Part shown: positions 1 through 9,222 of the stretch, one piece after another | How the letters are laid out: every line of letters starts with the position of its first letter | Numbering within the stretch: position 1 is the first letter of the stretch | Origin: Kribbella monticola | GTDB taxonomy: Bacteria; Actinomycetota; Actinomycetes; Propionibacteriales; Kribbellaceae | Length of the DNA: 64,000 nucleotides | Direction: 5' to 3' | NCBI RefSeq assembly: GCF_003261635.1 | Contig: NZ_QFXK01000036.1 | Coordinates: forward strand, 1 to 64,000 | The notes under the pieces: model-generated | Database searches by the model: none | What the model saw: only the letters and a program-made list of their open reading frames with translations | Told to the model about the DNA's origin: nothing | Translations under genes and position numbers: made by a program

Positions 1-34
1 GGTGGGGGCGGGGACGGGAGGGGGTCCGGACGTG

Positions 35-72
35 CAGAAGGGCCGTCCCGCTGGTGCGGGACGGCCCTTCTG
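35..72 (-). terminator. Intrinsic terminator after rbpA
   Basis: A perfect 17-bp inverted repeat closes on a 4-nt loop (arms 35-51 and 56-72). It sits 8 bp beyond the rbpA stop codon on the minus strand. There is no long T run, which is common for terminators in high-GC actinobacteria. It could work in both directions. Confidence 0.85.
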
Positions 73-80
73 GGGGTCGA

Positions 81-464
81 TCAGGCGCTGCGCTTGCCGG
101 TGGTGCGGGTGCGGTGCAGGTGCGCGGGGCCGATCTCGCCGGAGCGGAGGAGGGCTACTCGCTCGGCGAGCAGTTCCTCGAGCTCTGAGATGCTGCGCCG
201 CTCGCGGAGCATGTCCCAGTGCGTGCGGGCGGGCTTCTCCTGCTTCGGCTCCGGCTTCTCACCGGTCGAACGGGCGGCCTCGCTGCCGCAGTGCGGGCAC
301 TCCCAGATCGCGGGCACCTCGGCGTCGTGCGCCATCGTGACCTCGACCACATGGCCGCGCGGGCAGTCGTAAGTGATCATCTGGCGCGGCGCGAACTCGA
401 CGCCGCGGTCATCCTCGAAGCTGACCCCACCCAGCCCCGAACCACGCAGTACGCGATTAGACAT
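81..464 (-). CDS. rbpA: RNA polymerase-binding protein RbpA
   Basis: RbpA binds RNA polymerase and the principal sigma factor and stabilises the open complex; it is specific to actinobacteria. The 127-residue length fits the family. The N-terminus reads NRVLRGSGLG. Cys34, His38, Cys56 and Cys59 are placed like a zinc-binding set. The C-terminal sigma-interaction helix contains ARTHWDMLRERRS followed by SELEELLAERV (about residues 79-105). The start is the ATG at 464 because GGAGG lies just upstream; an in-frame upstream ATG at 599 would add 45 unrelated residues. A sigma-R-type promoter lies 30-57 bp upstream, and a strong hairpin follows the stop. Confidence 0.96.
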   Translation of the reverse strand: MSNRVLRGSGLGGVSFEDDRGVEFAPRQMITYDCPRGHVVEVTMAHDAEVPAIWECPHCGSEAARSTGEKPEPKQEKPARTHWDMLRERRSISELEELLAERVALLRSGEIGPAHLHRTRTTGKRSA

Positions 465-493
465 GTCAAACCTCCGAGATTCGTCATCCGTGC

Positions 494-521
494 CAACGGT
501 CGGCCGACCCGGATCATTCCC
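494..521 (-). promoter_or_regulatory. Sigma-R-type promoter of rbpA
   Basis: Read on the minus strand, the sequence is GGGAAT, exactly 18 bp, then GTTG. This is the consensus architecture of sigma-R (thiol-oxidative stress ECF) promoters in Streptomyces, where rbpA is a known sigma-R target. The predicted start of transcription leaves a leader of about 20-25 nt containing the GGAGG site. Confidence 0.85.
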
Positions 522-601
522 ATTTTGGCATGCCCGCGCCCCAGGTTCGCACCTGACAGCACCGTCATCACGCCCTGTCATCGGGTGTTCACAAATCACC
601 G

Positions 602-617
602 TGTGTCGCAGGACACA
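602..617. promoter_or_regulatory. Palindrome TGTGTC-N4-GACACA upstream of export operon
   Basis: A perfect 6-bp inverted repeat with a 4-bp spacer lies between the divergent rbpA and adaptor-protein genes, about 95 bp before the adaptor start. It resembles the TGTGTC-N5-GACACA palindrome at 25378-25394 in front of a TetR regulator and monooxygenase. It is probably a repressor site; the regulator is not known. Confidence 0.45.
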
Positions 618-711
618 GTGCTGCTGACGCTGAAGACGGCTGCGAGGTTCACAGCCAGTTGCCAGGAAGTGGGCAACGATTCCTCAGCAAACGGTCCTAG
701 CGTCTGCGTCC

Positions 712-2067
712 ATGGTGTCCAGAGGGGTCCTCCCACGCCACAAACTCCGTGGCCTCAGTGTGCTCAACGTGGCCCTGGTGGCCGTCGTCGTGGCGATCGC
801 CGTCAGCGCCTACCTGCTGTTCTTCAAGAGTGACTCCCAAGCGGCCGGTACGACGCGTCCGTCAGTGGCCGTCAGTCGCGGGGACGTGACGGCGAGCGTG
901 AGTTCGAGCGGCACCCTGCAGAGTCCGCAGACGGCCTCGCCGCAGTTCGAGACCTCCGGCACGGTCACGTCGGTGCTGGTGAAGGTCGGCCAGGTGGTGG
1001 CCAAGGGCGCCCCGATCGCGAAGATCGACCCAAGCGCCGCGCAGCGCGCAGTACGGATTGCCGAGCAGAACCAGACCGCGGCTGCCGACTCCGTCACCGC
1101 CGCCCAACAGACCCTGGACGACGCGCAGGAGGCCGTGGACGCGGCCGAAGCCACTCCGACACCGACCCCCAGCAACGGCCAGCAGAACCAGTCCCAGGGC
1201 CAGAGCCCGGAGGTGGCGCTGACGAACGCCAAGGCCAGCCTCGCCCGAGCCAAGGCCGACAAGGAACAGGCCGACCAGAACCTGGAAGGCGCCCAGGCCG
1301 ATCTGGCCGCGACCACACTGAAGGCACCGATCGCCGGCACCGTGACAGCGATCAACGGCACCGTCGGCTCGGTCACCGGCGGCTCCGGCACCAGCTCAGG
1401 CAACTCAGGCAACTCGGGCAACGCGGGCAGCTCAGGCACAGCAGGCGCGTCGGGCACAGGCCAGGGCGGCACCAGTACGTCGAGCAGCGCGACCGCGTCG
1501 AGCGGCGGCTTCATCGACATCTCGGACCTCAAGTCGCTTCAGGTCGTCGCCGCCTTCCCCGAGGCCGACGCGATCAAGATCAAGGCCGGCCAGAGCGCCA
1601 CGGTCACCCTCAATGCCGAGCCGGGTACGAACCTGACCGCCTCCCTCACCTCGGTCTCGCCCACCCCGACCACCACGAACGGCGTCGTCTCCTATTCGGC
1701 CACGTTCACGCTGTCGAAGCTCCCGGTCGGCGCGCGGATCGGCCAGACCGCGAACGTCTCGGTCCAGACCGCGAAGGCGTCCAACGTCCTCTACGTCCCG
1801 ACCACGGCCATCGTCACGAGCGGTACCACCCACACGGTGACGATGGCCGACGGCTCCGGCACCCGCGAGGTCCAGCTCGGAGTCCGCGGCGACAGCTTCA
1901 CCCAGATCACCTCCGGCCTGAACGAGGGCGACCAAGTCGAGCTGATCCAGGGCGCGATCGGCGGTACGACGGGCGGCACCGGGCAGGGCCGGAACGGGCA
2001 GTTCCCCGGCGGCCAGTTCCCGGTCGGCGGCACGGGCACCGGCGGAGGCTTCAACCGTGGCCGCTGA
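712..2067 (+). CDS. HlyD/MacA-like adaptor subunit of an ABC exporter
   Basis: This is a membrane-anchored adaptor that would work with the ATPase and FtsX-type permease encoded next to it, forming a MacAB-like export system. An N-terminal membrane segment covers about residues 17-38. A barrel-sandwich (biotinyl/lipoyl-like) half follows, then a coiled-coil hairpin (about 100-195) interrupted by a Pro/Thr stretch. A long Gly/Ser/Ala-rich linker (about 222-263) comes before the beta-barrel and membrane-proximal domains, and the tail is Gly-rich. Length (451) is typical. The ATG at 712 has no strong ribosome-binding site, so the start is uncertain. It overlaps the next gene by 11 bp. The transported substrate cannot be read from sequence. 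Confidence 0.85.
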   Translation: MVSRGVLPRHKLRGLSVLNVALVAVVVAIAVSAYLLFFKSDSQAAGTTRPSVAVSRGDVTASVSSSGTLQSPQTASPQFETSGTVTSVLVKVGQVVAKGAPIAKIDPSAAQRAVRIAEQNQTAAADSVTAAQQTLDDAQEAVDAAEATPTPTPSNGQQNQSQGQSPEVALTNAKASLARAKADKEQADQNLEGAQADLAATTLKAPIAGTVTAINGTVGSVTGGSGTSSGNSGNSGNAGSSGTAGASGTGQGGTSTSSSATASSGGFIDISDLKSLQVVAAFPEADAIKIKAGQSATVTLNAEPGTNLTASLTSVSPTPTTTNGVVSYSATFTLSKLPVGARIGQTANVSVQTAKASNVLYVPTTAIVTSGTTHTVTMADGSGTREVQLGVRGDSFTQITSGLNEGDQVELIQGAIGGTTGGTGQGRNGQFPGGQFPVGGTGTGGGFNRGR

Positions 2068-2751
2068 CGCCCTGATCGACATCCGCAACGTCACGAAGAC
2101 CTACGGCGCGGGGGAGACCGCAGTCCACGCGCTGCGCGGCGTCTCGCTGCGCGTCGAGGCCGGCGAGTACGTCGCGGTGATGGGCTCGTCCGGCTCAGGC
2201 AAGTCGACGCTGATGAACATCCTCGGCTGCCTCGACACCCCAACGCGTGGCGAGTACTGGCTGGACGGCACGAACGTCGCGAGGCTGACCGAGGACCAGC
2301 AGGCGCTCGTCCGCGGTCGCAAGATCGGCTTCGTCTTCCAGTCGTTCAACCTGATTCCCCGTACGTCGGCACTCGCCAACGTCGAGCTCCCGCTCACCTA
2401 CGCCCATCTGCGCCGGACGGAGCGTCGTCAACGCGCCCGGCGAGCGCTGGAGCTGGTCGGTCTGGCCGACCGGGAGGACCACCGGCCGAACCAGCTCTCC
2501 GGCGGTCAGCAGCAGCGTGTGGCGATCGCGCGGGCGCTGGCGACCGGCCCGCGGATCCTGCTCGCCGACGAACCGACCGGCAACCTCGACGCGCACTCCA
2601 CCGACGAGGTGCTCGGCATGTTCGACGAGCTGAACGCCGAGGGCCGGACGGTCGTGGTGATCACCCACGAGACCGAGGTCGCCCAGCATGCCCGGCGACT
2701 GGTGCTGTTCTCCGACGGCCGGATCGTCTCCGACGAGAAGGTGACCCGCTG

Positions 2752-2752
<1 letters not shown>
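2057..2752 (+). CDS. MacB-type ABC transporter ATPase
   Basis: This is the ATP-hydrolysing subunit of the export system. Walker A is GSSGSGKST (residues 43-51), the ABC signature is LSGGQ (147-151), and Walker B with the catalytic acid is ILLADEP (167-173). A Q-loop (FVFQSFN) and a switch His (VVVITHET) are also present. At 231 residues it is a stand-alone ATPase of the LolD/MacB class, separate from its permease as is usual in Gram-positive bacteria. The GTG start overlaps the adaptor gene by 11 bp, and the stop overlaps the permease ATG, so the three genes are probably translationally coupled. Confidence 0.93.
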
Positions 2753-3981
<1,229 letters not shown>

Positions 3982-3994
3982 GAGAGGCTCACTC

Positions 3995-4552
3995 ATGAGC
4001 ACGCCCCACCAGACCCCGGACGAGTTCGCGCAGATCGGCAGCGACGACGAGGTGAACGAGGCTCTGAAGCCGAAGAAGACCGTGAACTTGCCGGCGGCAA
4101 CCGCCGTACTGGCCGGGGTCGTCGTCCTCGCGATCGGCCTGGCCGGTGGTGCCGGACTGCATGCGGCCTTCGCCAAGGACAACACGACGACCCCGCAGGC
4201 CGGTGCCAGGCGTGGAGCCGGTGGGTACGGCGGATTTCGTGGCCAAGGGCAAGGAACCGGTCAGCCAGGTACCGGCGGCCCGGGCGGGAACGCGGCGATC
4301 GGCACCGTGGTGTCGGCGAACAGCTCCCAGCTGGTCGTGAAGACCCAGAACGGCGACGTGACGGTCAAGCTGACCGGTGACACGGCGATCGACATCACCA
4401 GCAAGGGCACGGCCGCCGACCTCAAGGCGGGGGAGCAGGTCGTCGTGAGCGGCGAGACCTCGAACGGCACCCTCACCGCCCGCACGGTCCGCCAGGGCGG
4501 CACCGGGTTCGGCCCCTTCGGCCGCAACCCCAGCCCGAGCCCTTCGAACTGA
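3995..4552 (+). CDS. Membrane-anchored DUF5666 protein
   Basis: This is the fourth gene of the export operon. It has a charged cytoplasmic N-terminus, one membrane segment (about residues 32-52), a Gly-rich spacer, then an extracytoplasmic DUF5666-type beta domain (about 95-165: GTVVSANSSQLVVKTQNGDV and following). The tail is low complexity and ends PSPSPSN. The start at 3995 follows AGAGAGG; an in-frame ATG at 3962 would lie inside the permease gene. The biochemical role is unknown; position suggests an accessory part of the exporter. The last codons lie in a 27-bp tandem duplication. Confidence 0.8.
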   Translation: MSTPHQTPDEFAQIGSDDEVNEALKPKKTVNLPAATAVLAGVVVLAIGLAGGAGLHAAFAKDNTTTPQAGARRGAGGYGGFRGQGQGTGQPGTGGPGGNAAIGTVVSANSSQLVVKTQNGDVTVKLTGDTAIDITSKGTAADLKAGEQVVVSGETSNGTLTARTVRQGGTGFGPFGRNPSPSPSN

Positions 4553-4589
4553 CTCCACCGGTCGAGCCCTTCCAACTGACTCCACCGGT
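4536..4589 (+). repeat. 27-bp tandem duplication across a stop codon
   Basis: Two adjacent 27-bp copies (4536-4562 and 4563-4589) differ at a single base. The first copy contains the last codons and the TGA of the DUF5666 gene; the second is a non-coding echo. This looks like a recent slippage duplication. Confidence 0.9.
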
Positions 4590-4595
4590 GCGGGA

Positions 4596-4628
4596 CGAGT
4601 GGGAGCCGCGTGGTCACGCTCCCACTCG
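4596..4628 (+). terminator. Hairpin ending the export operon
   Basis: An 11-bp inverted repeat (arms 4596-4606 and 4618-4628) with an 11-nt loop lies 43 bp after the DUF5666 stop. No T run follows. The position between two same-strand operons fits a terminator. Confidence 0.7.
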
Positions 4629-4682
4629 CGCCGGACCTGTCGAGTAGGTGGTAGACCTTCGATGAGTTGTTGACTCGCGGCT

Positions 4683-4703
4683 TTGGAAAGCGCTATCTTC
4701 CGA
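4683..4703 (+). promoter_or_regulatory. LacI-type operator before glycan operon
   Basis: GGAAAGCGCT followed by ATCTTCC forms an imperfect palindrome around the AGCGCT core typical of LacI-family operators that control sugar operons in actinobacteria. It lies 55-75 bp before the binding-protein start. A LacI-family gene with similar AGCGCT motifs on both sides is encoded at 38756-39805, but no LacI gene is adjacent. Confidence 0.55.
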
Positions 4704-4757
4704 CGAAATGAGGCGCAAAAAGTACAAATCGCCTCTTCGTCGACAGGAGAAGACGGC

Positions 4758-6092
4758 ATGCCGAGGTCACTGAGAAGGTTCGCTGCGGGGTCGCTGGCCG
4801 GGGTACTGGTGCTGGCCGCCACGGGTTGTGGGGCGGGTGGTGCCAAGCCGGTCGCGCAGGATCCGAAGGCGCCGCTGGAGCTGTGGACGCGGACCACGCC
4901 TGGTGGTGACGGCGAGAAGGGGATGAAGAAGCTGGCTGCGGCTTTCGAGGCGGCCACCGGGCAGAAGGTCGAGGTCACGGCGATCTTCGACGACTTCGAG
5001 ACGAAGCTGTCCCAGCGCGCGGCCCAGAAGGACCTGCCGGACCTGGTGCTGAACGACTCGTCGCAGCTGGGCACGATGGTCAGCCAGGGCATCGTCCGCG
5101 AGGTCGACCTGGGCGCGATCAAGGGCAGCGATCAATTGCTGGAGTCCGCGCTGTCGGTCGCCAAGTCCGGCGACGGCAAGACGTACGGCGTCCCGTACTC
5201 CGCGCAGGCCAGCGCGCTGCTGATCCGCAAGGACTGGCGCCAGAAGGTCGGCCTGCCGGTGCCGAAGACGTGGGACGACCTGACCGCTCTCGCGAAGGCC
5301 TTCACCACGCAGGATCCGGACGGTAACGGGAAGCCCGACACGTACGGCCTCGCCGTACCGGGGTCGACCAAGCGCGGCTATGCCTCGTGGTACTTCTCCA
5401 ACTTCCTCTGGGCCGCCGGCGGCGACTTCATCGCCAAGCAGGCCGATGGGAAGTACAAGCCCGCGATGTCGACGCCCGAGTCCGTTGCCGCCACCAAGTG
5501 GTTCCGCGATCTGGCCTGCACCAGCAAGGTGATCCAGCCGGGTGCGGCGACGATGGACACCCCGCCCACCAACGAGACGTTCGAAGCCGGCCGCACCGGT
5601 CTGTACGTCGTCGGTCCCTACCTGCTGCCGCGGTTCGACGCCGGCCTGGGCAAGGACAAGTACGAGGTGGTCCCGGTGCCGAAGGGCCCGAAGGACTCGA
5701 CCGTGCTGGCCGAGGGCGGCAGCGTGTACCTGATGGCCGGGTCGGCCAACGAGGCCGGGCAGAACGCGTTCGCGTCCTTCATGATCTCGGCGGACGGACA
5801 GAAGCTCGGGATGGCCGGCCAGAAGGCATTCAACGTGCAGTTGCCGGTGAACAAGACCGTCGACATCACGGCCGTCCGCAAGGACCCGCGCTGGAAGGTG
5901 TACGCCGACGCCTACCGTGACAGCGGCCGGTACGCCCCGTCGATCCCGAACTGGACCCCGGTGCGGCAGGACACGGCCGACACGATCAACGCCCTGATCG
6001 CCGACTGCAGCCTCGATGTGACCGCCGAACTGACCAAGCTGGACAAGAAGCTGGCCGAGACCCTCGGCAAGCAGGGCGTCGCCGCATCATGA
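4758..6092 (+). CDS. Sugar ABC transporter substrate-binding lipoprotein
   Basis: This is the solute receptor of a carbohydrate importer (extracellular binding protein family 1). A signal peptide ends in a lipobox-like LAATGC, so the mature protein is expected to be lipid-anchored at Cys23 or so. The two-lobed binding fold follows (PLELWTRTTPGGDGEKGMKKL; VPYSAQASALLIRKDW). The start at 4758 follows CAGGAGAAG; an in-frame ATG at 4683 lies within the operator and would hide the signal peptide. It is the first gene of an operon with two permeases, a fucosidase and two PL6 lyases, so an oligosaccharide from an acidic or fucosylated glycan is the likely ligand. Confidence 0.92.
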   Translation: MPRSLRRFAAGSLAGVLVLAATGCGAGGAKPVAQDPKAPLELWTRTTPGGDGEKGMKKLAAAFEAATGQKVEVTAIFDDFETKLSQRAAQKDLPDLVLNDSSQLGTMVSQGIVREVDLGAIKGSDQLLESALSVAKSGDGKTYGVPYSAQASALLIRKDWRQKVGLPVPKTWDDLTALAKAFTTQDPDGNGKPDTYGLAVPGSTKRGYASWYFSNFLWAAGGDFIAKQADGKYKPAMSTPESVAATKWFRDLACTSKVIQPGAATMDTPPTNETFEAGRTGLYVVGPYLLPRFDAGLGKDKYEVVPVPKGPKDSTVLAEGGSVYLMAGSANEAGQNAFASFMISADGQKLGMAGQKAFNVQLPVNKTVDITAVRKDPRWKVYADAYRDSGRYAPSIPNWTPVRQDTADTINALIADCSLDVTAELTKLDKKLAETLGKQGVAAS

Positions 6093-7078
6093 GCGTCCGC
6101 GAGGCGCCGGTGGCGACAGCGGAACCGCCACCGGCCGAGCAGCCGGGTCGTGGCCAGTGGCGGTCGCGCGTACGGCGTACCGGCAGCCGCCGCGCTCCGG
6201 GCCGCGCCGCGAGGCAGGGTGGGAAGTGGTGGGTGCCGTGGTTGTTCCTGGCGCCCGCGCTGATCCTGTTCACCTACTTCAAGTTCATTCCGATGGGGCG
6301 GGCACTGGTGATGTCCGCCCAGGACGTCCGGCCCTATCTCGGCAACACCTGGGTCGGCACCGCCAACTACAGCGAGATCCTGAGTTCGGAAAGCTTCCGG
6401 TCCGCGCTCAAGAACACCGTGGTCCTGGCGATCGGGCAGACCTTCGGCTCGATGCTGCTCGGCTTCTGCCTGGCGCTGCTGGTCGAGGGGCAGACGCGCA
6501 AGCTGAGCTTCATCCGGTCGGCCGCGTTCCTGCCGGTCGTCGTACCGATGGCCGTGGTCGCCGAGCTGTGGCGGATCATGTACCACCCGACCAGCGACGG
6601 TCTGCTCAACCAGGTGATCGGGCTGGTGGGCCTGGGGCCGTCCGGCTTCATCAACGATCCGGACACGTCACTCGCCTCGATCGCGGTCACCGGGATCTGG
6701 CGCGGCGCGCCGTACGACATGATGATCTTCCTCGCCGGGCTGGCCGGGATCGACCGCGGCTTGTACGAGGCCGCGACGGTCGACGGTGCCTCGACCCGGC
6801 AGCGCATTCTGCACGTGACGTTGCCCGGCTTGCGGCCGGTGTTCGCCATCTTGTTCGTGCTCGCCGCGGTGCGGGGCTTCCGTAGCTTCACCGAGGTCTT
6901 CCTGCTGACCAACGGCGGTCCGAACGGCTCGACCGAGGTCGTCATGACTTTGATCTACAAGCTCGGACTGGAACAGAACCGGCTCGGAGTTGGTTCGGCG
7001 GGCGCGGTCCTGCTGTTCCTCGCGACCCTCGTGCTGACGGTCTGTGTCCAGTTGCTGCGAAGGAGGAGGACCGCATGA
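6089..7078 (+). CDS. MalF-type sugar ABC permease
   Basis: This is one of two membrane subunits of the importer. It has a basic cytoplasmic N-terminus (about 45 residues), six predicted membrane segments, and the ATPase-coupling EAA loop reading EAATVDGASTRQRILHVTLP. It overlaps the binding-protein gene by 4 bp (ATGA) and the next permease by 4 bp. No ATPase is encoded in the operon; a shared MsiK-type ATPase encoded elsewhere would be expected, as for many actinobacterial sugar importers. Confidence 0.92.
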   Translation: MSVREAPVATAEPPPAEQPGRGQWRSRVRRTGSRRAPGRAARQGGKWWVPWLFLAPALILFTYFKFIPMGRALVMSAQDVRPYLGNTWVGTANYSEILSSESFRSALKNTVVLAIGQTFGSMLLGFCLALLVEGQTRKLSFIRSAAFLPVVVPMAVVAELWRIMYHPTSDGLLNQVIGLVGLGPSGFINDPDTSLASIAVTGIWRGAPYDMMIFLAGLAGIDRGLYEAATVDGASTRQRILHVTLPGLRPVFAILFVLAAVRGFRSFTEVFLLTNGGPNGSTEVVMTLIYKLGLEQNRLGVGSAGAVLLFLATLVLTVCVQLLRRRRTA

Positions 7079-7941
7079 GCGCCGCCACCGAGACCGCGTT
7101 GGGTCTCACCGAGAGCAAAGGGATCGGCCCTCGGGTCGCCAAACTGGTGATCTACTCGGGCCTGTTCATCGTCTTCGCCGGGCCGCTGCTCGCGCTGCTG
7201 GTGAGTTCCTTCAACCACATCTCCGATCCGACCCAGTTGAGTGTCGTCCCGAAGACGCCGACGCTGGACAACTTCCGGATCGCCTTCGACCACGGCGTCC
7301 TGAAGTACCTGCTGAACTCGTTCTTCGTGGTGGGCTTCGGCCTGCTGCTGCAGGTGGCCGTCTCGGTGCTGGCGGGATATGCGCTGGCTCGCAAGGTGTT
7401 CCCGCTGATGACGGTCGTGTTGGTCGCCATCCTCGCCACGATGATGCTGCCCGAGGAGATCCTCGCGTTGCCGCTGACCCTGGTGCTTGGGGATCTGCCG
7501 TTGCTGCATGTCAACCTGATGGGCACGCTGGCCGGGATGATCGTGCCACTGGGCGCGTGGGCGTTCTCGATCCTGGTGATGACCGAGTTCATGAAGGACG
7601 TCCCGCGCGAACTCGAGGAGGCCGCCCGCATCGACGGCGCCGGTGAGCTGCGAATCTTCGCCCAGATCATCCTGCCGCTGTGCAAGCCGGCGCTCGGGGT
7701 GATCGGGGTGTTCGGGTTCACGATGATCTGGGACCAGTACCTGCTCCCGTTGCTGGTGGCAACCAATTCGGACAGCTACACGCTGCCGTTGGCACTGCGG
7801 ACGCTGCGGATCGACCCGGTCGTCACACCGGGCGTGGTGATGGCCGCGTCGCTGCTGGCCCTGCTGCCGTCGGTCATCGTGTTCCTGCTGTTCCAGCGAT
7901 CCTTTGCCCGTGGCCTCACCGCGGGCGCGTTGAAGGGATGA
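7075..7941 (+). CDS. MalG-type sugar ABC permease
   Basis: This is the second membrane subunit of the importer. It has an N-terminal membrane segment, then the five-segment core with the coupling loop EEAARIDGAGELRIFAQIILP, and a typical MalG-family end (FQRSFARGLTAGALKG). Length (288) is normal. The ATG overlaps the stop of the upstream permease, and its own stop overlaps the start of the fucosidase gene, showing tight co-translation of import and hydrolysis. Confidence 0.92.
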   Translation: MSAATETALGLTESKGIGPRVAKLVIYSGLFIVFAGPLLALLVSSFNHISDPTQLSVVPKTPTLDNFRIAFDHGVLKYLLNSFFVVGFGLLLQVAVSVLAGYALARKVFPLMTVVLVAILATMMLPEEILALPLTLVLGDLPLLHVNLMGTLAGMIVPLGAWAFSILVMTEFMKDVPRELEEAARIDGAGELRIFAQIILPLCKPALGVIGVFGFTMIWDQYLLPLLVATNSDSYTLPLALRTLRIDPVVTPGVVMAASLLALLPSVIVFLLFQRSFARGLTAGALKG

Positions 7942-9209
7942 CAGTGATAAAGGACTGGTTCCGCCACGACCGCTTCGGCATGTTCGTCCACTGGGGGCTC
8001 TACTCCCTGGCCGCCCGCCACGAATGGGTGAAGAACCGGGAGAAGCTCACCGACGCGGAGTACCAGCGGTACTTCGATCGGTTCGACCCGGATCTGTACC
8101 GGCCGCGCGAGTGGGCCTGGGCGGCACGGTCGGCCGGCATGCGATACGTCGTACTGACGACCAAGCACCATGACGGGTTCTGCTTGTGGGACAGCGATCT
8201 GACCGACTACACGGTCATGAAGACGCCGTACGGCAGGGATCTGCTCGAGCCGTTCGTCGATGCCTGCCGGGCCGAGGGGCTGAAGGTCGGCTTCTACCAT
8301 TCGCTGATCGACTGGCATCATCCGTCGTTCCCGATCGACGGCCTGCACCCGCAGCGCGACGACGAGGAAGCCAAGGCCGCGCCGCGCGACATCGCGAAGT
8401 ACCGGCAGTACCTGCACGGACAGGTCCGCGAGCTGCTCACCAGGTACGGCACGATCGACTACCTGTTCTTCGACTTCTCGTACGCCGGCCGCTCGCACAC
8501 CTGGGGCGGCAAGGGCGCCGAGGAGTGGGGTGCCGAGGAGTTGCTCGCGATGGTTCGCGAACTGCAGCCGGACATCCTGGTCAACGACCGCACCGGCCTT
8601 CCCGGCGACTTCGTCACGCCTGAGCAGTATCAGCCGGCCGGGCCGATGACGGGGCCGGACGGGCCGATCATGTGGGAGGCGTGCCAGACCCTCAACGGCA
8701 GTTGGGGCTACGACCGGGACAACTTCGACTACAAGAGCCCGGACCTGCTGGTGCGGATGCTGATCGACGGCGTCGCCAAGGACGGCAACCTGTTGCTGAA
8801 CGTCGGCCCGACCGGCCGTGGACTCATCGACCCGATCGCGCAGACCACGCTCGAGGCGATAGGCGACTGGTTGCGCCTGCACGAGCGGTCGATCTACGGG
8901 TGCGGCGCGTCCGCGCATGTGCCGCCTGCGGACTGCCGCTATACGCAGAACGGCAACCGGCTCTACCTGCATCTGTTCAGCTGGCCGTTCAAGCACGTGC
9001 ACCTGCCCGGACTGGCCGGCAAGGTCCACTACGCCCAGTTGCTCTCCGACGCTTCAGAGATCCGGCTGATCGAACCGGATCCGGAGCGGGTCGCGGAGAA
9101 CACCCAGCCCGGCAGTCAGCCGCCGGGCACGCTCACCCTCGAACTACCGGTACGCCGGCCGGACGTCGCCGTACCCGTCATCGAACTGTTCCTCACTCCA
9201 TCCGCCTGA
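7938..9209 (+). CDS. Alpha-L-fucosidase, GH29
   Basis: This retaining glycosidase releases L-fucose from glycans. GH29 hallmarks are the N-terminal FGMFVHWGLYS, then YVVLTTKHHDGFCLW, and the nucleophile region IDYLFFDFSY with Asp179 as candidate nucleophile. There is no signal peptide, so it acts in the cytoplasm on imported oligosaccharides. The 423-residue length covers the catalytic barrel plus a C-terminal beta domain (the last 100 residues or so). The start is the ATG overlapping the permease stop, with GAAGGG upstream; a GTG at 7944 is an alternative. The acid/base residue of GH29 varies and I do not assign it. Confidence 0.92.
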   Translation: MTVIKDWFRHDRFGMFVHWGLYSLAARHEWVKNREKLTDAEYQRYFDRFDPDLYRPREWAWAARSAGMRYVVLTTKHHDGFCLWDSDLTDYTVMKTPYGRDLLEPFVDACRAEGLKVGFYHSLIDWHHPSFPIDGLHPQRDDEEAKAAPRDIAKYRQYLHGQVRELLTRYGTIDYLFFDFSYAGRSHTWGGKGAEEWGAEELLAMVRELQPDILVNDRTGLPGDFVTPEQYQPAGPMTGPDGPIMWEACQTLNGSWGYDRDNFDYKSPDLLVRMLIDGVAKDGNLLLNVGPTGRGLIDPIAQTTLEAIGDWLRLHERSIYGCGASAHVPPADCRYTQNGNRLYLHLFSWPFKHVHLPGLAGKVHYAQLLSDASEIRLIEPDPERVAENTQPGSQPPGTLTLELPVRRPDVAVPVIELFLTPSA

Positions 9210-9222
9210 TCGGGAGCACCTC

